Of a DNA stretch of 64,000 nt, positions 33,874 to 43,343 are shown piece after piece; position 1 is the stretch's first letter, and each line of letters opens with the position of its first letter. Both the position numbers and the translations under genes were made by a program. The notes under the pieces were generated by a model that was not told the origin of the DNA, did not search any database, and saw only the letters and a list, made by a program, of their open reading frames with translations. This DNA is from Mannheimia haemolytica (GTDB lineage Bacteria; Pseudomonadota; Gammaproteobacteria; Enterobacterales; Pasteurellaceae), in assembly GCA_900638155.1 (NCBI GenBank), contig LR134495.1:1550001-1614000 (forward strand). The letters are read 5' to 3'.

Positions 33874-35328
33874 CTAATCCAGTTGTGAATTCGTTAATTT
33901 TGAGCCATATTTCACTTTACGACCTTGGGCGTTGTAATCGATTTCAATCTCTTTCTCGATATGAATAGAGACACGATGACCCGGTGGCACATATACAGCA
34001 TCAAAGTTTTCAGCAAAACGTTTTCTAAACCAGTCAGCAGATTCTTTTAAGCCGCCTCCGATAGCTTGTCCTAAGATGAACTTACCCTGATCGCCGGTAA
34101 CAGCTCCAACAACACTACTTCCATCAACAACAGTGGTTGTTTGTGACTGTGAGAATCCTTGGGCAGCAGCACTTGCAGCAGCCAAAAAGAAATTCGTTCC
34201 CAAATATTCTGGGGCATTGGTTTTCCGCTCTCCTGGAACACAAGGGATACCCGAACTATCTGATAACCAGCCAATCTCTTCGCCATTCCCTTTATTAGAG
34301 GTACTCACAATACGTCCATCATTGAACACAAAAGTCATACTTTTTACACTGCCTCTAACACAGGATAGTGTCCAGTCGCCAGTAGCAGTACCTGATACAA
34401 TTGCTCCGTCTACATCAGGTAATTCAATACCATTAGCAATGAGATTTTCTCGACCAATAAGTACTTTGAACGGATAAGCATCCGATACTCGATTATCAAT
34501 CGGGATACGTCCGATGAGTCCCGTCATTGCAACTGAATCAAGGAATGTTGAATTACTTGGTATGGTATATACTGATGTCATCTGGTTTTTACCACGTGCG
34601 TTTCCAGCCGTTCCTTGTGAGCTTGTCACAGTATCTGTTTCCGGGAAAAACGGCAGACCTTTCTTTTCGTTATTTCCTGCAGATTGTCCTCCATTAAAAT
34701 CTTTCGGAAAGCCAAATTTAGTTGCTACTGTATTGCCTGACACAGGTTTTCCACTTGCATCCAAACTAATCTGATCGCTTGGTTCTACCCAATACATTCC
34801 ACTGGTATCCACGTTGGACATAGTTGCACCACCGATAGGTAATTTATCTCCTGCTGTTCCAAATCCTTTATTCGGTACCGTATTAGGCTGAGCCTCTACC
34901 TGAGGGGTAGACTCTTGTGTTGTTGGTTTGTTATTAACGAGAGTCGCCATATCAAATAATTGCATTTTCAAATCTGCAATCTGCTCTTGCAGTTTTCGGG
35001 TTTCATTATTTACCGCATCATTGATACGACCATTCACTAAATCTTCTTTCTGTTTGAGTTGGCGATTTTCATCAATTAACTCATCCATACGACGCTCATT
35101 GGATTTAACGGTTGTCACAAGGGTACGCAGCGTATCAATCGGCGTATCACCTTGAATACCCATTGTTCTGACTTGTTCAGGTGTTAAATCTTTAATGGAA
35201 ATATCTAAAATTTCCTGTTGTGTCGGTTGTGGAACTGACTCACTACGTCCAAATAAGGCATAGACAATTCCACCGACTAAGATAAATACAATGCCCAGTA
35301 TGACAAATAAGGCTTTATTCGCTTTCAT
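33874..35328 (-). CDS. TraB-like conjugation protein, TIGR03752 (PFL_4705)
   Basis: A 484-aa protein with an N-terminal membrane anchor ('LFVILGIVFILVGGIVYAL'), a coiled coil (~75-135, 'RMDELIDENRQLKQKEDLVN'), a Gly/Asn-rich linker and a C-terminal VirB10/TraB-like domain ('SVYTIPSNSTFLDSVAMTGL', 'VYVPPGHRVSIHIEKEI'). It spans the periplasm to link the inner-membrane complex to the outer-membrane core. Confidence 0.92.
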   Translation of the reverse strand: MKANKALFVILGIVFILVGGIVYALFGRSESVPQPTQQEILDISIKDLTPEQVRTMGIQGDTPIDTLRTLVTTVKSNERRMDELIDENRQLKQKEDLVNGRINDAVNNETRKLQEQIADLKMQLFDMATLVNNKPTTQESTPQVEAQPNTVPNKGFGTAGDKLPIGGATMSNVDTSGMYWVEPSDQISLDASGKPVSGNTVATKFGFPKDFNGGQSAGNNEKKGLPFFPETDTVTSSQGTAGNARGKNQMTSVYTIPSNSTFLDSVAMTGLIGRIPIDNRVSDAYPFKVLIGRENLIANGIELPDVDGAIVSGTATGDWTLSCVRGSVKSMTFVFNDGRIVSTSNKGNGEEIGWLSDSSGIPCVPGERKTNAPEYLGTNFFLAAASAAAQGFSQSQTTTVVDGSSVVGAVTGDQGKFILGQAIGGGLKESADWFRKRFAENFDAVYVPPGHRVSIHIEKEIEIDYNAQGRKVKYGSKLTNSQLD

Positions 35329-35339
35329 TGCCTTTCCTC

Positions 35340-36224
35340 CTACTTCGCCGATTGAGCCGGTTTAGTTTCAACTTTTGTTGTTCTTTTCACTTTTTTACTG
35401 ACTAGTTTGACTGGACGGGTTTCCGGAATTAATGCGTTATTAGCATAGCCTTCGGTCACTAAATACAGGGTTGTGGTATCTTCATTTTCTCCGTACCCCC
35501 CAAGCCAATTATGCTGGAAAGTCGCTGCATAAAATTGTCCTTGAAGCTCTCGAGGGTCAAGCGTAATTTGAGTGTTACCCTTATTTTGCAAACGAATAGC
35601 GGTAACTACATATTCGTCTAACTGCCAGCTAATTAAAGGTGTTGCTTCTATTGAATAAGCCGGTAGCAGCTTGGTAATTTTTTTAGGTAGACGATGTGCC
35701 ACACGACGCACACCATCTAAAGGTTCAACTGTACGTAGTGGAGCATAAAGTGATTGTGCTGCATAACGGGTCAATGCGGCAGGTACTGGAAGCTGAGGAC
35801 GGCTATTCGCAATAGGCAGATCAGAGCTTTCATCATCTCTATTGCTTGAAAAAGATTGTTTTTCTACCGTACCGTCAAAAACCACTCGAATTGCCTCTTC
35901 AGGATTAGCGACTTTCGAAGCTGCTGTTAAATCAAATAGAAAAATTTCACCGGTTGTAACATCACGGAATTCTATGCGAGTGGAGGGAAATGTTTCTAAT
36001 GCTTTTAAATAGACGGCTCCACCGGTAGATTGAATTCGTAGCTTACCGTCCAGTTCTGCCGGATAACCAACCTTGACATTTTTATCGACAAAAATAATTC
36101 GTTCTTTTTCCACTTGTAACGCAACAGGAAGTGGTTTTCTTTCCCATTTCATCAATACATCAGCCAAGCTACTCCCAGAGAAGCCTATAAGCAAAGAGAC
36201 GAGCAAAATTGGTAGACGTTTCAT
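35340..36224 (-). CDS. TraK-like conjugation protein, TIGR03749 (PFL_4704)
   Basis: A 294-aa exported protein with signal peptide 'LLVSLLIGFSGSSLA' and mature start 'DVLMKWERKPLPVALQVEKE'. It contains 'GGAVYLKALETFPSTRIEF' and 'ELQGQFYAATFQHNWLG', typical of the DUF3438/TIGR03749 group (VirB9/TraK-like secretin-core partner). Its stop overlaps the ATG of the next gene in the operon by design (ATGA-type junction at 36224). Confidence 0.9.
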   Translation of the reverse strand: MKRLPILLVSLLIGFSGSSLADVLMKWERKPLPVALQVEKERIIFVDKNVKVGYPAELDGKLRIQSTGGAVYLKALETFPSTRIEFRDVTTGEIFLFDLTAASKVANPEEAIRVVFDGTVEKQSFSSNRDDESSDLPIANSRPQLPVPAALTRYAAQSLYAPLRTVEPLDGVRRVAHRLPKKITKLLPAYSIEATPLISWQLDEYVVTAIRLQNKGNTQITLDPRELQGQFYAATFQHNWLGGYGENEDTTTLYLVTEGYANNALIPETRPVKLVSKKVKRTTKVETKPAQSAK

Positions 36225-36868
36225 TATTTTTTCTCCTCTGTTTTTGGCTCAACACCTTCTAAGAGTTTTGGAATGGAGTGATAGCAATTAAACCCTAATC
36301 CCCAAGGGTTTTGAGCAGAATCGACATCCATTCTCACAATACTGATAGGAAAACGAATATAAACTCGTTTTACCGGCTGTCCTTGGAAATGTTCATCCAC
36401 ACTTAAATCAAGATTGACAGCCCAACTATCTTCACTGAATATGGTAACTTTATCTTCACTATATCCTCTACCGGTAATTTCATACACCATACGGGTTCGG
36501 CTGCGTAGTTCATTGTTACGCAGACGATCTTTATAATCTTGTCGTAAAAATGCTTCACAGTGTGGTGTTAAAAATGGTTTGAGGGTGGTGATATTTTTCT
36601 CATAATCCTCTTCGCCATTTGTCATCCACCGATTCATTTGCTGGAAAATTTGATAGGAGAATGCATAAATTGTTGGTTTAGGAATTTCCCACCAAGCTCG
36701 TTGGCTCCCAGCACGCAGATCTGGTGGGTTGTATATCGTAAGGCGACTTGGGAAAGTATAGATTACGCCTGCCAGTACCAAAATAATAATGAAAAACAGG
36801 AAGGCAAAAATTCGAGTCGTTTTGATATGTTTATCTTTTTCGTGTAATTGGCTTTTTAACTGGCTCAT
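36224..36868 (-). CDS. TraE-like conjugation protein, TIGR03746 (PFL_4703)
   Basis: A 214-aa bitopic protein: cytoplasmic N-terminus, one membrane helix ('IFAFLFFIIILVLAGVIYTF', ~19-38), then a periplasmic NTF2-like VirB8/TraE-type domain with 'PPDLRAGSQRAWWEIPKPTIYAFSYQIFQ'. DUF2895 family. Assembly factor of the T4SS inner-membrane platform. Confidence 0.92.
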   Translation of the reverse strand: MSQLKSQLHEKDKHIKTTRIFAFLFFIIILVLAGVIYTFPSRLTIYNPPDLRAGSQRAWWEIPKPTIYAFSYQIFQQMNRWMTNGEEDYEKNITTLKPFLTPHCEAFLRQDYKDRLRNNELRSRTRMVYEITGRGYSEDKVTIFSEDSWAVNLDLSVDEHFQGQPVKRVYIRFPISIVRMDVDSAQNPWGLGFNCYHSIPKLLEGVEPKTEEKK

Positions 36869-36871
36869 TTG

Positions 36872-37237
36872 TTATTTCCTTCTATATCGGCGAATAGACC
36901 AAAACCCTTCTCGTTTTATAAACTTATGACCGTTAAAGAGGTCATCCATTTTCTTTTCAACTAATCTATTTAAATAAGCCTCTGGTTTTCCTCGTTTAAC
37001 CGCAGCGACAATACCTTTTCCGATTAAGACAGTTGCGATGCAGAGCAACATTGCCATTGCCGGAATAAGAAGCCAAAAATCAGTTAATATCCACAAGAAG
37101 AGACCAACAATCAGACCTAACATAAATCCTAATCCGGCAGATATGCCGAACTCACTAACTGTCATCCCACCGTAAACGGTAGCTTCACGATTAAGGCGGG
37201 TGGGAAGAAAAGGAATGGTTGTATCTTGTTCTGACAT
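36872..37237 (-). CDS. TraL-like conjugation protein, TIGR03750 (DUF3487)
   Basis: A 121-aa protein with two membrane helices ('FGISAGLGFMLGLIVGLFLW' and 'LIPAMAMLLCIATVLI') after the family start 'PFLPTRLNREATVYGGMT'. The basic C-terminus ends 'SIRRYRRK'. Conserved small inner-membrane T4SS component. Confidence 0.92.
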   Translation of the reverse strand: MSEQDTTIPFLPTRLNREATVYGGMTVSEFGISAGLGFMLGLIVGLFLWILTDFWLLIPAMAMLLCIATVLIGKGIVAAVKRGKPEAYLNRLVEKKMDDLFNGHKFIKREGFWSIRRYRRK

Positions 37238-37259
37238 ATTGGTCTCCTAGACATTTTAA

Positions 37260-37649
37260 TTAGAAGAGTCCGACTGCAAGTTTGACTAACCACAAGCAGA
37301 AGAAAATCACAATAAAGCCGATAATTAAGGCGAGAATAAAGTGTCCCCAACCTTTTTTACCATTTTCAGATGTAGCTTCGTTATAGATGCCAATCAATGC
37401 TTTAACAACTGTCAAAATGGCTACGGCTGCTAAAATAACAGCTCCGAGAGTGACAAGACCTTTCAGAACAATCCAAATAATTTCCATTGGATCTTTGGTA
37501 TTACTATCCACGCCTGGAATTTGGAAGTCTGGGATTTTGGAAGCATCAGGACCGGCTGCAAATGCATTTTGGAGGGAACCCCAGAAGAAGAGCATTACAG
37601 CCAAATAACGACTATGCAGATGTTTCGTAAGAGATTTAATGCGGTTCAT
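37260..37649 (-). CDS. Pilin-like conjugation protein, TIGR03745 (PFL_4702)
   Basis: About 129 aa from MNRIKSLTKHL at 37649, with signal peptide ending 'LQNAFAA', then a short mature protein with two hydrophobic helices ('IIWIVLKGLVTLGAVILAAVAI', 'FILALIIGFIVIFFCLWLV'). DUF2976-type proteins sit at the pilin position of GI-type operons and are the likely pilus subunit. Confidence 0.88.
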   Translation of the reverse strand: MNRIKSLTKHLHSRYLAVMLFFWGSLQNAFAAGPDASKIPDFQIPGVDSNTKDPMEIIWIVLKGLVTLGAVILAAVAILTVVKALIGIYNEATSENGKKGWGHFILALIIGFIVIFFCLWLVKLAVGLF

Positions 37650-37663
37650 AATAGACCTCGAAT

Positions 37664-37900
37664 CTAATAGATAAAGAAATAAGTAACACAAGCTAACAGT
37701 GCCACTCCTTTGAGAAATAAAACTAAAAGTGAAAAAGGACTTTTATCTCTAAATGAAAATCCCTTATAACCACTATTCAATGCCCAAGCGACGGCTAAGA
37801 GCAGTAATGAAAGAAAAATAATGGCGATCATGATTTTCAATCTAAAAGGGTCGATACCGCTGGCAACAGAAAACGCATTCGCAGGGGAGTAAGACATCAC
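37664..37900 (-). CDS. Conjugation membrane protein, TIGR03758 (PFL_4701)
   Basis: A 78-aa protein with two helices; 'ANAFSVASGIDPFRLKIMIA' at the N-terminus is characteristic of TIGR03758. It overlaps the RAQPRD gene by 4 bp. Confidence 0.9.
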   Translation of the reverse strand: MMSYSPANAFSVASGIDPFRLKIMIAIIFLSLLLLAVAWALNSGYKGFSFRDKSPFSLLVLFLKGVALLACVTYFFIY

Positions 37901-38223
37901 TGCCCCCGTAATTTGCTATAATCATCACTTAATGTACGTAGTACATTCGGATCACGAGGTAATGCTCGGCTTGGATTGATATATTGTTGAATTCCTTTTT
38001 TGACGGTTTCAATATCACTGTGAATAGCAGAATAGTTAAAGTATTCTCGTGTTTTAGGCGAGGCTTTAGCTACTTTTTCTGCTCGTTGAAGTGATAATTT
38101 TGCCGCTTCCAGTTGCTTAATTGCCTGGGCTAATTGCTCTTGTTCTGTTGAAGCAAGTGCTGGCAAGCAAGATAAGGTAACAAGGACAACAATACCTTTC
38201 CTTAAAGATGTTGAAATAGACAT
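37897..38223 (-). CDS. RAQPRD family ICE protein
   Basis: A 108-aa exported protein (signal peptide 'VLVTLSCLPALAS') with the family box near the C-terminus, here 'NPSRALPRDPN' in place of RAQPRDP. TIGR01690 proteins are of unknown function and are found only in ICE/plasmid transfer operons. First gene of a sub-block; the divergent acidic protein gene lies upstream. Confidence 0.9.
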   Translation of the reverse strand: MSISTSLRKGIVVLVTLSCLPALASTEQEQLAQAIKQLEAAKLSLQRAEKVAKASPKTREYFNYSAIHSDIETVKKGIQQYINPSRALPRDPNVLRTLSDDYSKLRGQ

Positions 38224-38409
38224 AGTGCACCTCTATTTTTAGTTTTACTTCAGGTTAAGAGTGCCAAAAGCGATCCTAAAATTTAATGGAAAACTCTGTT
38301 ACCGTTCAGAAGAGAAATTGCACAAAATAGTAAATGGTGAGAAAGATATTATTCTATGTTTAAGCTAGTCAATTAAGTAGTATCAACACCGAAATCTTCA
38401 CGCTTTACG

Positions 38410-38793
38410 ATGAGATACCAGATGAGATATCTAGCACTGTTCCTTGTAGTTTTCCCATATGTTGCCCATTCTCTTCCTTCAGCACAGAAAGTGGGGAATA
38501 TTTGCCATGCAGAAAATGCTCAATATAATTACGGAGGTCTTTGGGAATTAAGTTTAAGAGGAAAGTTAATCTGTAATTATTGGCAATTTCTAGGCGATGA
38601 TGAGCGAAAAAAGATAGAGTTACAATTGGATGAGTACGGGGAATTTCCTATTTGGAATACCTCTGAACAAATTTCTGAACAAATCATTGAAGATGATGAA
38701 TATCCACAATATTGGGAAGTCGAAGACTGGGAGGATTCTGATTGGGATACTGAGTCAGAAAATGAAGATACAGAGGCAACAACAGAAGAATAA
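38410..38793 (+). CDS. Exported acidic protein on the opposite strand inside the T4SS operon
   Basis: A 127-aa protein (123 from the second ATG at 38422). Signal peptide 'LALFLVVFPYVAHS', then a short domain with two cysteines ('NICHAENAQYNYGGLWELS', 'LICNYWQFLG') and a very acidic C-terminal third ('EDDEYPQYWEVEDWEDSDWD'). It is the only plus-strand gene in the 28.4-44.7 kb operon, so it has its own promoter. Function unknown; its location suggests a modulator of the transfer machinery. Confidence 0.65.
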   Translation: MRYQMRYLALFLVVFPYVAHSLPSAQKVGNICHAENAQYNYGGLWELSLRGKLICNYWQFLGDDERKKIELQLDEYGEFPIWNTSEQISEQIIEDDEYPQYWEVEDWEDSDWDTESENEDTEATTEE

Positions 38794-38820
38794 GCCCCCG
38801 CATATTGCTAAGGGCTTATG
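38791..38820. terminator. Convergent terminator
   Basis: ATAAGCCC and GGGCTTAT pair across a 14-nt loop between the acidic-protein gene and the TIGR03747 gene. Confidence 0.6.
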
Positions 38821-38824
38821 AAAT

Positions 38825-39520
38825 TTACAAGAATTTCTTGAAACTCGCCGCAGTTATACAGATGGATAAACCAAACAAACAGGCTGCTGGGACTAAAATG
38901 ATGTTCGGATGAATTGAAAACGGGATAGATAAATAAAGCACCCAAGCTGTGACCATCATTGGCATAATATAACGTCTAGCGTGATGGTATAGGTAGGCTG
39001 ATTCCCGCCCGGCACCAAATTTTCGTATATCTCGTAATGACAGTCCTTCGGTTAAACCGGAAAGTGCAGTCAATAAAAAGAGTGGGCTGGTAAAAACAAT
39101 AATAATGAGGCGAATAATAAAGGTGATCACCACATAAATAACAGATTCAATATAGGCTCTGCCGTAGTGATGTACCCACTGTTCCATACTACCATTACCC
39201 GGTGAAGTTAACCACTCCTTAACACCCGTATAAACGAATAACCAGTTATACACGTTTTCAATAATTGATGTTGCAAAAGCAGTAGAAGACTTGGCAAACA
39301 GGCTTTGAGAAAAGTCATCCGATAGCCATTGCATCTCATTGAGCATCATCGTTTGGCTATGCAAATGCCCTTCTTGCGGCCACCAGAAAGCAATGCCTAT
39401 CCACTCTAAAATAATGCTGAATATGAGAGATACTGCAATTGCAGCAAGCGACATATTTATTTTTCCAAAAATCAGGTTGATTAAACCTGATTTTCGGCGA
39501 GCTTTAGTTTCTTCACTCAT
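38825..39520 (-). CDS. ICE membrane protein, TIGR03747 (DUF4400, PFL_4697)
   Basis: A 231-aa inner-membrane protein with four helices. Family features are 'LEWIGIAFWWPQEG' (~41-54), the central 'YIESVIYVVITFIIRLIIIVFTS' and 'LSLRDIRKFGAGRESAYLYHHARR' (~155-180). It is found next to traD in SXT- and GI-type elements. Overlaps the 118-aa gene by 4 bp. Confidence 0.9.
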   Translation of the reverse strand: MSEETKARRKSGLINLIFGKINMSLAAIAVSLIFSIILEWIGIAFWWPQEGHLHSQTMMLNEMQWLSDDFSQSLFAKSSTAFATSIIENVYNWLFVYTGVKEWLTSPGNGSMEQWVHHYGRAYIESVIYVVITFIIRLIIIVFTSPLFLLTALSGLTEGLSLRDIRKFGAGRESAYLYHHARRYIMPMMVTAWVLYLSIPFSIHPNIILVPAACLFGLSICITAASFKKFL

Positions 39521-39873
39521 TGCAAACTATCCTCTCTATCGAGCTGGCACTGGACAAGGATATAGCCGGAAGGATTATTATCAAAAGCAAGATAAAAAGC
39601 GAAAATATCTTTGGATTTATCCGAGTGACGCATAGATACTTCATCGGCAGACCATAACGAAAGCCCTTGATCTGCGAATTTTTCGGCAAACTGATGGAAG
39701 GAATAACCTTGTTCAAACCATTCAATAAAATAGGATTGACTATGAATCAGGAGTTCTTCTGCATTATCTAAGCCACAGGAAGCTGAAAACTCCCCATTAA
39801 AATTACGGTATTTATTTGGTAAATCTAATAGATTGGTTCTTTTTTCCTCTCTCATTTTGGCACTACTCATCAT
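39517..39873 (-). CDS. Hypothetical protein between traD and TIGR03747, about 118 aa
   Basis: Start chosen at 39873 (or 39870) because GAGGAAA lies just upstream inside the end of traD; it overlaps traD by 11 bp. A soluble, acidic protein with 'FIEWFEQGYSFHQFAEKFADQGLSLWSADEVSMRH' and 'IFAFYLAFDN', a probable helix-turn-helix-like stretch. Small genes at this site occur in related ICEs; the function is unknown. Confidence 0.7.
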   Translation of the reverse strand: MMSSAKMREEKRTNLLDLPNKYRNFNGEFSASCGLDNAEELLIHSQSYFIEWFEQGYSFHQFAEKFADQGLSLWSADEVSMRHSDKSKDIFAFYLAFDNNPSGYILVQCQLDREDSLQ

Positions 39874-42064
39874 TTTCCTCTTCATCAATATCGTAAGGTT
39901 CATCTATGCCGAAATTATCTACTTGATGGTCTATCTGTGTTTTATATTGAGGCTCCGACATCGCTTCAAATGCTTCTGCAATGTCTCGGGACGGCGTATA
40001 TTCTGTAAATGCCGGTTGCCACCAATTTTCAACAACGTGATAGTTTTTACGCATATAATCTGTCAGCTCTCGTAAAGATTGAGGCATCATATCATCTTTA
40101 TCGACAGCAGGTAACGGCATTCGAATTTTCCATAATTTACTACCGTCCATTAAAGCGAATGCTTGTCCTTTTGGTAAATTGGTAATGTTGGCCGGAACCA
40201 ACATAGGAACGGTACTTTCGCTGATACGCTGTCCGGTATTGGAGCTAAACGCCTTATCATCGTCAGGATTACTGGAGTCAGTTGTACTGGACGTGACCGT
40301 GCTACGTTTAATCGTCACTTCGTGTAACTGTTTTGTGAGTAATTCTGCCGTAGCCGGTTCTTTTACCCTCAGCATATAGAGTGTATTGAAGTTACCTAAG
40401 GTTTGTCCCGCTTTCGGTTTACTGCCGATACGAGCTTCAATGTCGGAGAGTGTTTGTGTATAAGCAGTTACTTGTATTCCAGCACCACCGCCTTTGTTGA
40501 TGAGAGGGATAAATTCATCACCCATCAATTCATTAAATTCATCACAATGAAGATTAATTTTCACTGGTTTGGATTTTTCTTTGAATGCTCCCGGTAATCC
40601 GTCATTTGTCCCAAATTTATATAAATGACCTGCCATTGAGACTAAGTCAGCAAACATACTGTTTCCTACAGCGGCCGCAACTGTCGCATCAGAGAGAGCA
40701 TCTAAACCAATATAAACGATTCCTCGTTTACGAATAATGGATTCCCAGTCAAAAATCGGACGTTCATCCAAAATATCAGCATAATCCGGGGATAACAGCT
40801 CAGAAATTTTCCCTGTCGTTAATTTTTCCAATAACGGCAACAATGAGGCAACAATTTTATCGAAATAGGTACGGTCATAGCGTACAGCACTGGCAAGTCC
40901 TTGTAGAATTGGGTCAAAGACTGCACTTTCAGCAATGTACTTGTTGATCACAAAAATCAGCGGACGGTCTTTCATTCCGAAAGGAAGTGCTTTTTCATCC
41001 AGTCCAGCGGCGATGGTTGCTAAATTTTCCCAAATTTTTGGATCGGTTTTACGAATGAATTTTTCCGCATAATCAAGGAATAATGAATCAATATTTTGTA
41101 CAAACTGGGAAATTTGAACATAGTTTGGGCGATTTCCCAATTCAACTAATGCACGTGCGACGATATTGACAAATCGCCAAGCGAACTCTTTAAATGCCGC
41201 CGAGTTACCCGCTCCACTTAGCTGTCCTGAAATACGCCCAGCGACTTCCGAAATACGATTAAAGCGTCCTACTGGGTTATAACGGGCAGAAATTTCGGGA
41301 TAACCTAGATGGAAAACATAAAACTCATCTTCTCGCCCCGCTCGTTTTGCCTCCGCATACATTCGTTTGAGCATATCGGCATCGCCTTTCGGATCAAAGA
41401 AGACTACCACTTCACGCTCATCAGCAGTTTTACCTCGGTGGATATCCTGGGTAACAAAGACCTCAGCTAAACGAGTTTTACCGACACGTGTTGTACCGAA
41501 TACTACCGTATGCCCAACCCGAGAGCTAACGGATTGAACGACATCAACCTCATCCGGCTCAATTCCATGGATAGCAGGAATACCCTCAACAGGTGGCAGA
41601 GGTCTAACCAGATTCCACCGGCTATCCTTTGAGGTAAGATGTGTTAGCCAATTTTCGTGTCGTTTTTCATACTCACGAGCCATTTTAAATAGCTTAGAAG
41701 GCTCCAGATATTTTGAACCGTTATCCGAAAAACAATCGTGTAACCGTTGAGTGTGAATAGGTTTCCATTCAAATCCCTTACCGACAAACAGATACTTATT
41801 ACTGACCGGAATTTGCTTGCTTGTCATTGAATAATTAGGCAAACGTTTCAGGTTGCGATGGTAACGCACAATTTGCCAACCTTGTTTTGCCCGATAAAAG
41901 CTCAATGCTCCAAAACCAGCTGCAATACTGTAACCGATACTTGGATGGAGTGCCAAAGACCAAGGAGCTGCAGCACTGACAAAGGCACAAGAAGCGTGAA
42001 CCGCTGCCGGAAAAAATTCAACAGGAGGTCGTAACCACGCCTCTAAGGTATGTTTAGCAGACAT
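39863..42064 (-). CDS. traD: TraD coupling protein, SXT/TOL subfamily (TIGR03743)
   Basis: A 733-aa type IV coupling protein. N-terminal membrane region (~20-65), Walker A 'VVFGTTRVGKTRLAEVFV' (~188), 'VVFFDPKGDADMLKRMYAEA' (~218), Walker B-like 'INLHCDEFNELMGD' (~502) and 'GIQVTAYTQTLSDIEAR' (~528). The tail is acidic (DIDEEENDE). It delivers the TraI-bound strand to the T4SS. Stop and start overlaps with both neighbours show tight coupling. Confidence 0.95.
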   Translation of the reverse strand: MSAKHTLEAWLRPPVEFFPAAVHASCAFVSAAAPWSLALHPSIGYSIAAGFGALSFYRAKQGWQIVRYHRNLKRLPNYSMTSKQIPVSNKYLFVGKGFEWKPIHTQRLHDCFSDNGSKYLEPSKLFKMAREYEKRHENWLTHLTSKDSRWNLVRPLPPVEGIPAIHGIEPDEVDVVQSVSSRVGHTVVFGTTRVGKTRLAEVFVTQDIHRGKTADEREVVVFFDPKGDADMLKRMYAEAKRAGREDEFYVFHLGYPEISARYNPVGRFNRISEVAGRISGQLSGAGNSAAFKEFAWRFVNIVARALVELGNRPNYVQISQFVQNIDSLFLDYAEKFIRKTDPKIWENLATIAAGLDEKALPFGMKDRPLIFVINKYIAESAVFDPILQGLASAVRYDRTYFDKIVASLLPLLEKLTTGKISELLSPDYADILDERPIFDWESIIRKRGIVYIGLDALSDATVAAAVGNSMFADLVSMAGHLYKFGTNDGLPGAFKEKSKPVKINLHCDEFNELMGDEFIPLINKGGGAGIQVTAYTQTLSDIEARIGSKPKAGQTLGNFNTLYMLRVKEPATAELLTKQLHEVTIKRSTVTSSTTDSSNPDDDKAFSSNTGQRISESTVPMLVPANITNLPKGQAFALMDGSKLWKIRMPLPAVDKDDMMPQSLRELTDYMRKNYHVVENWWQPAFTEYTPSRDIAEAFEAMSEPQYKTQIDHQVDNFGIDEPYDIDEEENDE

Positions 42065-42570
42065 TATTGTGAAACTCCGCTTTCAGTGATTAAGACAGGG
42101 TAATGTGCAATACCAATTCGCTCTGCAAGGTCATCTCCGGGAGTTGGTAATATTCTCAGTTCCGGTACAATGTCTCGTAATTGATTAAGTTCGGAGAGTG
42201 TTTGTACATTCACTACAAGCCCTGTTGCATTCAACGTGATCAACTTCTCTCGATTTTGTTGTAACCACTGAGCTGAGGTATTATCTGCTCCAATTAAGAA
42301 AATGGCTTGCATTCCGGTTAAATCAAATGGTTTTTCTTTAATAGTCCCGGGAGATAGTTTATGGGAAACAATGGGTAAAATATCAGCCTCACTCACTGAG
42401 GCTGAAATGGAATTCGGATAGTTTGGTGCATTTTCATCGTGTTCCGGTTGCAAAGATTCATAAAAACGTACCGCACTTTCACCACCGAAATCAGCAATCA
42501 CGGTTAAATCAGCCCAAGAGAAATGGGACACATATAAACTAAACAATAATACTTTTACCTTGTTTTGCAT
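42064..42570 (-). CDS. ICE conjugation protein, TIGR03765 (PFL_4695)
   Basis: About 168 aa from MQNKVKVLLFS at 42570 (AGAGGTAAAA upstream, two bases after the transglycosylase stop). Signal peptide, then 'DLTVIADFGGESAVRFYESL' and 'PVLITESGVSQ', diagnostic of the ICE PFL_4695 family (TrbC-like thioredoxin fold). Overlaps the traD start by one base. Confidence 0.9.
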   Translation of the reverse strand: MQNKVKVLLFSLYVSHFSWADLTVIADFGGESAVRFYESLQPEHDENAPNYPNSISASVSEADILPIVSHKLSPGTIKEKPFDLTGMQAIFLIGADNTSAQWLQQNREKLITLNATGLVVNVQTLSELNQLRDIVPELRILPTPGDDLAERIGIAHYPVLITESGVSQ

Positions 42571-42572
42571 TT

Positions 42573-43343
42573 TTACCTCTGAAGAGTATTTTGGGGTTCT
42601 ACCCAAACCATTGCATTTTTAGGTTCAACCCAAATCATTTTATTATCCGGCTCAACCCATTTGACCGATTTTCCCATTTGGCTTGTGGGATAAACGAAAG
42701 CTGCAACTCCGGTATGAATATGCCCTTGCTTGGAGACAGTCATAAAATTGGCTTCTTGCTTATGTGCTAAAAAACGTCCTTTTTGGTAATTGAGAAAGTC
42801 TCTTACCGTCATCCAACTTTTCATTCCATTACGACGCATATTTAAAATGTCTTCTTTAGTAGCTTTCCCCATCATTGCTCGATGCAGCCCATCTAAGCCG
42901 ATATTATGAGCCATATATAAATTCTCATCAGTAATAGGGATATTACGGAGTTGAAATTGCTCAATATGCCAACGTGCCAATAATGCCGTTGCTAAGGTAT
43001 TCGTATATTTATCTCGACGGGGATCGGCGTAAGAACCCCGATTTTTGGCTGTAATCAACTTCATACCAAGTTGCTTTCCCCTCTCTGTTTCAGATAGCCA
43101 GTTCCAGGTTCCCATAGTAAACTGCCCAACACCGGTTGCTCCTGTTGGTGAAATGTTGCCATACCAGCCATCTTCCATTTTGACAAAACCTCGTAGCATT
43201 GCTTCACTCACCTGATAACGTTGAGCAGCCATACGAATATAGCTGTCAATTTCAGAACCAAATCCATTGAAGGGCTTTGCCTGAGAAATGCTAATGTTGG
43301 AAAGAAAGACTGCAACAATGACTAATACACGAGTGATGTCCAT
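42573..43343 (-). CDS. Lytic transglycosylase (SLT domain) of the transfer system
   Basis: A 256-aa exported protein (signal peptide ending 'ISQA'). SLT-like domain with 'SEAMLRGFVKMEDGWYGN' (~46) where the catalytic Glu is expected, 'SPTGATGVGQFTMGTWNWL' (~65) and 'NLYMAHNIGLDGLHRAM'. It opens peptidoglycan for T4SS assembly. The C-terminus carries three tandem 'xxVWVEPxN' short repeats. It overlaps the next upstream gene by 22 bp. Confidence 0.9.
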   Translation of the reverse strand: MDITRVLVIVAVFLSNISISQAKPFNGFGSEIDSYIRMAAQRYQVSEAMLRGFVKMEDGWYGNISPTGATGVGQFTMGTWNWLSETERGKQLGMKLITAKNRGSYADPRRDKYTNTLATALLARWHIEQFQLRNIPITDENLYMAHNIGLDGLHRAMMGKATKEDILNMRRNGMKSWMTVRDFLNYQKGRFLAHKQEANFMTVSKQGHIHTGVAAFVYPTSQMGKSVKWVEPDNKMIWVEPKNAMVWVEPQNTLQR

